Source: Dacryopinax spathularia (Eukaryota; Basidiomycota; Dacrymycetes; Dacrymycetales; Dacrymycetaceae). Taken from it: DNA of 64,000 nucleotides. The stretch's first letter is position 1, and the number at the start of each line of letters is the position of its first letter. The stretch covers positions 1,302,001 through 1,366,000 of the forward strand of contig JBBPFI010000003.1 of the NCBI GenBank assembly GCA_037974965.1, in the 5' to 3' direction. Below, one piece after another: positions 35,016-43,351 of the stretch. The notes beneath the pieces were generated by a model, which saw only the letters and a list, made by a program, of their open reading frames with translations, was not told the DNA's origin and ran no database searches. The position numbers were made by a program, and so were the translations under genes.

Positions 35016-35121
35016 GGTGTAAGAGCGACCTTGCGCAGGGTGACCTCTTCGAAAGCAGACATGAGATGAGATGCCGGACCGGCATGGTGCCTCCGCCTGG
35101 GTTTAGGACTCGGATTTGAGT

Positions 35122-35149
35122 TAGGAGAGGGGGGGGTACCCCTCTCCTA
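35122..35149. other. G-rich hairpin in the transposon right end
   Basis: TAGGAGAGGGG and CCCCTCTCCTA form an 11-bp inverted repeat separated by six bases. A third direct copy, TAGGAGAGGG, lies at about 35161-35170. It is located between the Myb-like gene start and the right terminus, so it could be a subterminal binding site or part of the promoter. Confidence 0.7.
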
Positions 35150-35424
35150 GACAGCAGTTTTAGGAGAGGGCCGGAGTTTGAATTTTTTCGGCAGCACCTC
35201 GGCATTGCTGTCTTGGCACATTTAGGTCTACCTAAACCGTGCCTAGATGGCGACGGGAAGTCATCCATTGACGCACTCACTCGGAGCCAAATACGAACGC
35301 ATCGGTTCCAACCCGCGTTTGGTCCCACCCGCACCGCTCAGTCCCGCATTCCGCCTCCTCCCTCACCCCCCGCCGTCGCCTTCAACACCACTCCAACGGT
35401 CGACGACGAACAACACATCATCCG

Positions 35425-35451
35425 CATCGTACACATCGTACACATCGTACA
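35425..35451. repeat. 9-bp tandem repeat, three copies
   Basis: CATCGTACA is repeated three times in tandem just upstream of the COX9 5'-leader intron. It could vary in length between strains; its effect on the promoter is unknown. Confidence 0.85.
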
Positions 35452-35478
35452 CACCAGTCGGCACTATCATCAGCCAAT

Positions 35479-35560
35479 GTAAGTCATTCAGACTAGACCA
35501 GCTCTGGTTTCTCTCCTCATGTCCCGCACACAAACACATTGACACCTCCTTGCCATGCAG
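35479..35560 (+). other. Probable 5'-leader intron of COX9
   Basis: A strong donor GTAAGT at 35479 and an acceptor TGCCATGCAG that ends immediately before the COX9 ATG define an 82-base intron in the untranslated leader. Joining the ATG two bases before the donor would not give a coding frame, so the intron is read as non-coding. Confidence 0.6.
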
Positions 35561-35840
35561 ATGCAACCCATCGTAGGCAAGCTCAGGAAGCGCTTGGTCC
35601 TCGACATCACTTGCTCAATTGGCCTTGGTACTGCCATGGCGTATGCTTACTGGTATGTGCCTCGCCAAACACACATATTACACGACTAACACGTCCTGAT
35701 GCCAGGTATGGCATTCACTTGCCCTCCGGTATGACGTTCCTCCCTGTGTGTTCACAATTATTGACCGCCTTGGACCAGTGCGACGCCGCGATGATTACTA
35801 CCTCAAGCTCGAGAGGGAGAAGAAGGCTGTTTCTGCGTAA
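35561..35840 (+). CDS. COX9: Cytochrome c oxidase subunit VIIa (COX9)
   Basis: Three exons join to a 58-residue protein. MQPIVGKLRKRLVLDITCSI begins it, followed by the membrane helix GLGTAMAYAYWYGIH, and it ends RRRDDYYLKLEREKKAVSA. The layout (short matrix tail, one helix, charged intermembrane tail) and the YWYGIH/RRRDDYY core match fungal Cox9. It is a small structural subunit of complex IV in the mitochondrial inner membrane. Splice joins are at TG/GTATGT (about 35652) and G/GTATGAC (about 35726), both restoring family residues. The protein is too short to stand out as a single frame. The stop is TAA 35838-35840, 70 bp from the convergent J-protein gene. Confidence 0.9.
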
Positions 35841-35910
35841 AGTGCCGAAATCCGCGTACATAAAGCGTATCGCGATAAATCAAACTCCGCATAATATACA
35901 AACTTGAGAT

Positions 35911-37363
35911 CTACTGGGACGCTTGTAAAAACTCGCTCAACTTCTCACAGCTCGGCATTTTTTCGCTCCGTATGCGCTCGACTGCTTGCCAGTTGGTTCC
36001 AATACCAAAGAGCCCTATCTCGGACTGTATGCGCTGCTCTCGATAATCTTCTTCCCGGCGACATTGATTCTGCAAGATGGATGCATAGCTGGATTCGACC
36101 TGATTTTCAAATGTCCGCAGCTTGCTGGAGGAACTGGCCGCACGGGTGTCCTCCCGTTTGTCGGCAGGTATCGAGTCCCAGATGGGATGTTTGGTGAATT
36201 GCCCGGTATTCACGAAGTACGGTACGTTGCGGGACATCGTGTGTCGCTCCAGATCGAAGAAGGGAGACCGCTGAAAAGAGAATGAAGGATCAGGCGTCTT
36301 AAACGACCCGATTAGGGATGGGAGGGACGTTAAGAGGGAGAAAAGGATAACAATGATCAGGGGCAGTAATTGCTTGAACAGCGAGGCCGCTTCGTTTGCA
36401 GGTGCTTGTTGGCCGCGTGGCCGACCTCTAGCGGAGGTGAACTGCACTCCACCCGGTCCGCCGAAGTGGAACGTGAAGCCTGCCCGATTGATGAGCGTTA
36501 ATATTGAGACGGCATGAACTCTTACCTGAACCGGGCCCGAATCCTGTGGTGGCAAATTGTGATCCGCCGGCCCCGCCAAAGAACATATTGAAGAGGTCCT
36601 CCGGGCTGATTTCTGAGTCGAAGCCTTCAAATCGTGTCGACGCATGGGAGAATCCCGAGCGTGCGCTGGACATCCCGCTAAATCGTGAATCTGGGTCGGC
36701 CCCATGCTGATCGTATGCTGCCCTCTTCTGTGGGTCTGACAGGATTTGGAATGCCTTAGACACCACTATCACAATGTCAACATTGAGCAATGACTTTTCA
36801 GTGAGAGGGATACTTTTGAACGCTTCATCGGCGCCAGGGGCACCATTTTTGTCCGGGTGGAGTTGCAGCGCAAGCTGCAGGACAGTTAGCGAGCCTCATG
36901 GGGGAAGACCCGCATAGCGCACCTTGCGATATGCACGCTTCACATCATTGTCATCGCAGTCACGAGAGAGCGACAGAATCTCGTAGTACTCCGTAACTTT
37001 GCAGCTTCGCACGCGTTTCACGACTGCAGCCATCTCTGCGGTATATTCCCGTTTTCGACTGGTGGACGTATCTCCGTTCGATCGCGAGGTGCTAGTTTCG
37101 GCCCCATGACTGCGCTGTTTCGTAGTACTGGAAGTAGGATGTGTTTCGGTGCTCGTGGACGCCGCCTGCGAGGTGTCGGTGGTAGAGGCAGCTGCAGACG
37201 CAGCTTCGGCTTCTAGGATAGAGGCCAATTGAATTGCCTCAGGCGTCGAGAAAAGGTTGATCGACTTCTGGCAGAATCGAGACGCAGCTGCATAGTTACC
37301 ATTGTCCCTGTGACGCTGGGCGACCCGAAGACATTTCAGAGCTTCATCTCTGTTGCTTTCCAT
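35911..37363 (-). CDS. ER-membrane J-protein (DNAJB12/Hlj1-like)
   Basis: About four exons. The N-terminal 60 residues ([20 protein letters not shown] ... FCQKSINLF) are the TPR-like helix pair seen in DNAJB12/14. A Ser/Thr linker follows, then the J-domain: [44 protein letters not shown] (HPD intact) and [20 protein letters not shown]. Next comes a Gly/Phe-rich region ([20 protein letters not shown]), a membrane helix ([20 protein letters not shown]) and a DUF1977-type C-terminus ([12 protein letters not shown] ... [19 protein letters not shown]). Such J-proteins sit in the ER membrane with the J-domain in the cytosol and recruit Hsp70 for ER-associated degradation. The first ATG gives the conserved MESNRDEA start. 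Confidence 0.92.
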
Positions 37364-37573
37364 ACCAGATTAGCACACAATTCAAAGTGATGGTCGCCGT
37401 CGAGTGTGACGCCCAAGACGCCTGATGAGAAGGAAGGGGAAAGGGTCCGCGACGTGGCTCAGGTCAGCGAGCTGGTAACCGCCGCTGGCTCATCGCCCTG
37501 CCTCCGCCGGCGACCACACTATCGCACAGTGAGGCGGACGGTCACCTCCTCCCTCACCGGTATCTGGGGCAAC

Positions 37574-39171
37574 ATGGAAGAGACCATCGACTCTTCTTCG
37601 GAGAGAGTATATATCGCTCCGACCAGGGAGGAAGAACTGGAGAGATTTCGAGAGGCGTGGAGAGCGGAGGTCAGGCGGAAGAAGGAGACGTCTTCCACCA
37701 CAAGTGGCCCATCGGAGGACAGCCAACGTCCTCCATCTAATGCTGACGAACTCTACTGGGGTCCATCCACATCGTCGGCAGAACTGGATCTCGCTCTGCA
37801 GAAGTTATCCGTCACGCCTACCCCAAAATCGCTTCCCGTCACGAGTTCCAGTCCACCGCACGCCTCGACCAGCCGGGCCATTGACTTGTACCGCACGGCT
37901 GTTGAATGTGAACAGGAAGGCCGGTTGGATGACGCACTTGCTCTATACCGGCGCAGCTTCAAACTGGACAGTAATGTGGATAAGGCATACCATCGACTCA
38001 TATCCAGAGAATCGCCTGCGACACATTCAAGGCACACGGACGAACACACTCAAAAGGATGTCGCTGCACATACAGCTTCAGCGCAGACAGAACAACCAGA
38101 AAGGGCGAAGGAATCTTTGCAGCAAATGCTCTCTACTTTCCAGCCCCGGCCTGTGGTCTTCACCGCGGAAGACGAGCGGTTACCCAATCCGCTCAGTACT
38201 TTGCCCGACGAAGTTATTCTGCACATATTGCTGCTCCTTGCGCTCCAGAAGGATGTGACTTCCATCGAGAGGTTTGCGATGGTCAATTTGAAGGCCAGGC
38301 TGCTTGCGGCAGATCATTCCGTCTGGCGGTAAGCCTGGTGTGAATGTATGCCGAGCGGCTCATACTTATGCCCAACTGAGATTCATTTGCGAAACAACCT
38401 ATGTACCCCCACAGATAAAGCAAGGTCTTTCCGCAAGCGACATCGTTGGCCGATACGCAAATGATTACCGCCACACCTTCATCCATCACCCTGTATGTGA
38501 TGTCCAGCTCGAATTAAGCCCCTCTTCACAGACTCTCGCAGCGTGTACGACTCGACGGCTGTTATATTGCCGTGTGTCACTATATGTGAGCCATGCCAAG
38601 TGCATGCATTGTTGTCCGGTTTCTGATGTTTAGCAGTCGGCCAGGACAAAGCGAGAACGCTTGGGTGACGGTATGTTGTGCTAACCCGCTCGGTTCACCT
38701 CACTCACCCAGTTCCTCAGATACGACATCTTATCACGTATCATCGCCTACTGCGATTTTATCCTGACGGAACTGTGGTTTCTCTTCTGACGAATGAAGAA
38801 AAGCCGTTGGCGGAAATGGTTCATTTGCTCAAGCCTTCGATTCGCATCAAAGGCTCTCAGGTTGGAAGATGGAGTCTGGATGATACAGACAGACGATTGA
38901 GTATCCGCCATTTGAGACCGATCGAACCGGGTGGTCGATCCACACTGAAGTACGAATTCGCCATGGACCTCAGGTTGACGAGTGCGCGGCACATGAGGTA
39001 GGCTCGATGGATCTGCTGGTCCCAGGACAGGCTCATAGGGTTCCTAGATGGAATAAACTCGACATGCAGTGGTACGCATCCGTGGATATTGAATCGGGAG
39101 AGGTGCAGGAATTGCCAATCAAAAGGGAAAGACCGTTCTATTTCTCGAAGGTGAAGTCGTATGTGGTATAA
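37574..39171 (+). CDS. F-box/TPR-like protein, FBXO9/Hrt3/Pof7 family
   Basis: About six exons. Exon 1 (37574-38328) carries a MIT/TPR-like helix pair (AIDLYRTAVECEQEGRLDDA LALYRRSFKLD) and the F-box NPLSTLPDEVILHILLLLAL. Later exons read FICETTYVPPQIKQ, RVRLDGCYIAVCHYI, and LITYHRLLRFYPDGTVVSLL TNEE, followed by RWSLDD and KYEFAMDLRLTSARHM. The C-terminus is WNKLDMQWYASVDI ... VKSYVV. The RFYPDGTVVSL block is diagnostic for FBXO9 and its fungal relatives Hrt3/Pof7, substrate receptors of SCF ubiquitin ligases. A frame upstream of 37574 is open but lacks an ATG. The spacer to the J-protein gene is 210 bp. Confidence 0.88.
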
Positions 39172-39517
39172 ACACGGTGTATAACCTCCACCATTTAGAG
39201 CGAAGTTGTAAGTTATTGTAACAACACACGTTACCTTGCCTTCGTAGTGGTTTTTGGTCCAGACGGCAAGAAATGCTTCTGCGAGGCCAGCATGCCTTGC
39301 TTCGACAACGGGTCAACTCTGCAACCAGCAGGCTGCCGCAGGCTAAATCGCAAATAAACAGTTCTGCACCGACTAGCATAAGACACGTCAGCCCAAAGTC
39401 CTCTTTCCCATTGAGACAATCCGCTGCTACAAAATCTGGAGGAACATGCGCTTGAAACGCTCCGTCTCAGTGCAACGGGCTGAAGGCGGGGCTGCCGGAG
39501 CAAGCTCGTGAGACTAC
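39172..39517. other. Convergent 3' spacer, nothing recognised
   Basis: This 346-bp spacer lies between the F-box gene stop and the PMT gene stop. It should hold both 3' UTRs. Short open frames here have no family features. Confidence 0.45.
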
Positions 39518-42370
39518 TCATTTTCCAGCGAAGTGTAATGTCCATGTTGATAGTAATCTGCGTCGATTGACTTGATCTCCATCCAGCCTAGCGCGGCATG
39601 TCAGCCCAGCATGCAATTAACGTAGTTCGGACGTACCCAGGAGTGCCATACGTAAGGGGCGAGATGAAGATGAACATGGCGACGAGCACCACTACAAACA
39701 AGCCAGCTGCCACGAAGGACCGCAAGCCGAGCTCTGCGTACGTTCGGGGACGCAGCCGCGTGTTAGGACCGGCCACAGAGATAGGATAGTTGATGGTCTC
39801 CGACATGATGAAGTTGAATACACCACCGGCAACGAGGGCGGATGCCAAGTGCGCAGGCAAATAGTGGTGAAGGAAAAGCTGGCGGCTCATCAAGAAGAAT
39901 GGGAAATAATGGTATGCCCAAGCTGCGAAGAACAATCCGGTGGAGTTCCACAGACGATTTCGCAAGGCTGGAAGTCGCATGTCAGCTGAAGCCGAAAGAC
40001 AACAGAGATAGAACGTACGTTCCGGGATTGGGTAAACACCGCGTCGTCGCGCTAGCAGATCCGCACCGATGATCCCAACATAAACTGAAAGGGCCATGAC
40101 GCATGTCCACCACCCAACGATATTTCCAATCATGTAGATTTGCCTCTGGGTGTCGTTATGCGTCCAAAAGCTTATCCCACTAATCAGGAAAGGCCAATTA
40201 ATGGGTCCGCTGGCATAGGGATGTGACGCGGTCAAGCCCGCATTGTGCTGCAGCATGAGCATCTGCAGCTCCAGGAACTTGCGGAAGAAGCTGAGATGTT
40301 TCACAGGTTTGGGCTCAATCGTCCCAGTCCGGTTCCTCACATCTGTTCCGGCTAGGATATGGTTGAACATGAGATAGCCACGGCACAAATCGGGACATAC
40401 TCTCATCGCTGACTATTTCGTCGACGAACCAAGTAGCTGTTCTTTCTTGGGCATTCTTGTTGCCATTAATTTCTTGCTGCTTGAATGCCCAGTCGGGCAG
40501 GGGCTCCGAATGGGTCCACATCGATACCCTGGTAGGCACGTGAATCAAACGGAAATGGCCAGACTTAGTTTTCCATGGTTCGCCTTCATGGGCCTCGTTG
40601 ATGTTGACCTCGAAAAGCGTATCGTCATATCGGCTGGTGTCGTTGGCAGGCCACGTCGTAAATTCTTGGTTCGTGGGCATGAGCGGAGAAGCCACATCGT
40701 GTGTCAGCAGGTAGGAATCTGTGTTAACGTGCAAGAGCTGAATGATATCCTTGTGCCGTACGATCCGCCCACGGCCTGTCGGAGGTAATGACTTCGTGGG
40801 TACAATCTGCCAGTAGTTGTTGGTATCATTGAAGGGGTATCCTGTTACCTGCTGGCCTTGCATTGCCAAGAGTTTAGCGCAAGCTGGGTTCAATTTGAGA
40901 ATCGCGAACCTTGGCTACTGATCCGACCGTCGTCATAGCGTAACGGGTATCGTTCTGGGTGTGAGTGGAGGAATACTTTGGAATCCTTATGACGAATTGT
41001 GACGGTATCATAATAGCGTATCTCTGTTCCGAGGTTTGCACGCATCGAGGCTTTATCTGGCGAAACACAACATACCTTGACTGCTGAGCAGCAGCTCGTT
41101 ATTTTGTAGCGTCTCTTGGAATGCCGGGCTCATAAAGGAATCCCCCGTTCCAGAATGGTTTAGAATCTTGAAATGGACCCAGAAGAAAGATAAATAAACG
41201 AAAAAGGGTATAACTATCAAGCCAAGTGCCCTGGCGAAGAAATGCTTGGCAACATGTTCCTGTTCAGAGCGTGTGAGGACAGGGCCGGATAGTTGTGAAA
41301 GCAGGGGCTGACAAGAGTAAGGCCCCTTCGGATATCCAACAGATTCCAAAGGTCCACCAGCACAGCGGTTCCAATTGTGGCGAACGTGAGCAGTCCGACC
41401 ATCTTGCAGCCAAGGGTACATGCTAACGAGACGCCCGTCGCTATCATCCACGCCCACCACTCAAATGTGAACTCCCTGCTCAAATGTCATAAGGCAGCCG
41501 CCCTTTACCGCAGGTCGGACGCACCAGTACCGGAGCTTGCGGAACCGCACATAGGAATACAGCGAGAGAGCCATGAAGAATATCAAGGCAGCGTCCAAAA
41601 GGATCAGTCGCACTTGGGTCACATGGCCATTATCTGTGAACCGGCATCTTAGCATTGGCCGTCTATAGGTGCACGATGTGGGACGTACCAAACAAAATCA
41701 GACACGCGGAGAAAGCAGCAACCAGCGTAGGATAGCCACATTCCCGCATGATGGCAAAGACCAACGGAACAGTGAGACTCCCAAGGATGGCAGGGAAAAC
41801 ACGCATGCCAATGTAAGGAACATGATGAGCTGTATAGCTGTCCCCAATATTTTCGAAGTCGAATTGTCCATCGAATCCAACAAACCATCCTGCTGCTCCG
41901 AGGAGAAGTTTGGCCAACGGTGGATGAACATCGAAGTAGTACTCTCGCAAGATGTAGTACGCAGCAAACTTTCCGAAGTGTACTTCATCGAATCTGCAAA
42001 GGAATAGGATATAAAAATCCGCGGCCGCTGCACATGGAACCAGCATTTCACGTACACCACTTCATCAGGGTTGCTGATTTTGTACAGCCGAATGGCAAAC
42101 GCCAGAGCAGCAAGCAGCAGGCCCGTTGCATAAACATGGGTGGGTCTTTCCATGAAGGACATTAAAGGCGACAAGCGCTACGATGTGAATCAGCCATGCG
42201 TTGAACAATATGAAGTGGGCACGAGCTCTTACTCTCTCTGACCATGGGGGTAGGGCGCGGTCATCCTCCTCAGCTCCCCGAATGGAACCTTCGAGCGAAT
42301 GATCCCTGTCTGAAGATGCACTCCTCGGTCCTCGACGCTGTCGAGGAAGGATGCCGAGCTGTGCGCTCAT
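39518..42370 (-). CDS. PMT4: Protein O-mannosyltransferase, PMT4 type
   Basis: About ten exons, roughly 750 residues, GT39 fold. The first luminal loop has the catalytic DE (FDEVHFGKFAAYYILREYYF) followed by DVHPPLAKLLLGAAGW, FDFENIGDSYTAHHVPYIGM and RVFPAILGSLTVPLVFAIMR. Several membrane helices follow, then MIR repeats (TVTIRHKDSK, QVTGYPFNDTNNYWQI, IVRHKDIIQLLHVNTDSYLL). C-terminal helices end in the last exon with NRRRLLSTWTLHFAGK. It transfers mannose from dolichol-phosphate mannose to Ser/Thr of secretory proteins in the ER. The DDGRISSQGQQVTGY-like MIR segment and the C-terminal tail favour the PMT4 subfamily (POMT1-like) over PMT1 or PMT2; this subtype call is from memory of the families. 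The last exon is found only by splicing at GG/GTACGT. Confidence 0.86.
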
Positions 42371-42711
42371 GGTGAAATAGAGAACAGGATTCCGAGTCTG
42401 AACAATGTTTGCAGGGCAACCGACGCGGTCAGCGACGCGTCGTGGGGAATGCTCATCGCGACGGTTTACCTCCGCTCGCCACTCTCCATTTGGGCTGCAA
42501 GCACTAGGGTCCAAAACGCACTGACGGACGCTCAACAAATTCCTTCATAACCGCCGCCTTCAATCTCATAAAGGTAGTCTCTCCGCCTTCTGCGACGTTG
42601 AAGCAGTCGTCAGCCCACACCCCAACCACACTCTGGGCATAGAGGGGCTTATTGTGAGTCCTGTGCTCGTCTAACCTCCTGGATCATGTTGCTCAGTCGA
42701 GGACGCAAGGC
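42371..42711. promoter_or_regulatory. Divergent promoter of PMT4 and bL21m genes
   Basis: A 341-bp spacer between divergent starts. No repeat, TATA box or extra coding exon was recognised. Confidence 0.4.
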
Positions 42712-43275
42712 ATGCAGCGTTTCATCTCCCGGTGTGGCGCGGGCCTGCCCAGGCTGCAGAGCCCCTCCTCATGTAGACGTCGTCTGGCTACCTTAACGGG
42801 TGCGAGTCCACAGACGTCGCCCTTACAGACAGATGGATTGCAAAGCTCAAGCAGCGGGCCGTTCAATCTTTCCAGAGCCCCCACGACTACGGCCACGCTG
42901 ACGCCTTGTCTGCCCGACGCCCTCCGTTTACTCCGCCAACAACCGTCTCATTACGTTGTAGCAAGCGTACAAGGGAGAAGATACCTTCTTACGCCACGCG
43001 ATCTGCTCACAGTCCCGCGATTGAAGAATGTAGCGGTCGGAGAGACTCTGCGCCTCGATAAGGTCCACGAGCTGGGCTCGAGAGACTACACTTTGCGAGG
43101 GGACCCTTTCCTACCGGTGGAAACCGTCTCACTCACTGCCACCGTGGTCGAGCACACCAAGGCGGAAATGGAAAGAACATTGAAGAAGAAGCGTCGCAAG
43201 GGTTATCAGAAGCTAATCGAACACAAACACACATACACGCGGTTAAGGATCGGGGATATTGTTATTGGGGCGTAG
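42712..43275 (+). CDS. MRPL49: Mitochondrial ribosomal protein bL21m
   Basis: Single exon of 187 residues, unusual here for having no intron. The N-terminus is an Arg/Ser-rich mitochondrial presequence (MQRFISRCGAGLPRLQSPSS). The bL21 domain covers residues 80-187: HYVVASVQGRRYLLTPRDLL, VPRLKNVAVGETLRLDKVHE, GDPFLPVETVSLTATVVEHT KAE, then KKKRRKGYQKLIEHKHTYTR and LRIGDIVIGA. The basic KKRRKGYQ-H-HKH-Y-TRLRI block is typical of L21. The protein belongs to the large subunit of the mitochondrial ribosome. It converges with PRP40, with 76 bp between stops. Confidence 0.93.
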   Translation: MQRFISRCGAGLPRLQSPSSCRRRLATLTGASPQTSPLQTDGLQSSSSGPFNLSRAPTTTATLTPCLPDALRLLRQQPSHYVVASVQGRRYLLTPRDLLTVPRLKNVAVGETLRLDKVHELGSRDYTLRGDPFLPVETVSLTATVVEHTKAEMERTLKKKRRKGYQKLIEHKHTYTRLRIGDIVIGA

Positions 43276-43351
43276 ATAACGAATCGTAGAGGGTATCTCG
43301 AGCAAGCAGAGTGTTCCAACTCCCGCGGCTGCTCGGCCAGAGCTGGTAGCA

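Larger units (their letters stand above)
32336..35266. mobile_element. PIF/Harbinger DNA transposon, apparently whole
   Basis: A 2,931-bp element with perfect 16-bp terminal inverted repeats GGATGACTTCCCGTCG (32336-32351 and 35251-35266). It is flanked by a 3-bp direct repeat ATT (32333-32335 and 35267-35269). Inside the ends lies a second shared inverted block CCTAAATGTGC (32360-32370 and 35216-35226). It carries two convergent genes: a DDE transposase (plus) and a Myb-like DNA-binding partner (minus), the two-gene set of Harbinger elements. Both frames are open through their single predicted introns, so the copy looks autonomous and recent. The interior holds 19 copies of TGCGCA, mostly within CTTGCGCAAG-like palindromes. 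It inserted between the divergent starts of CDC55 and COX9. Confidence 0.92.

Noticed and set aside
37406-37573. N-terminal extension of the F-box protein
   Set aside because: The frame is open but has no ATG before 37574.
39588-39600. PMT ending with intron retained (YVRTTLIACWADMPR)
   Set aside because: Splicing at GG/GTACGT gives the family-like tail RRRLLSTWTLHF instead.
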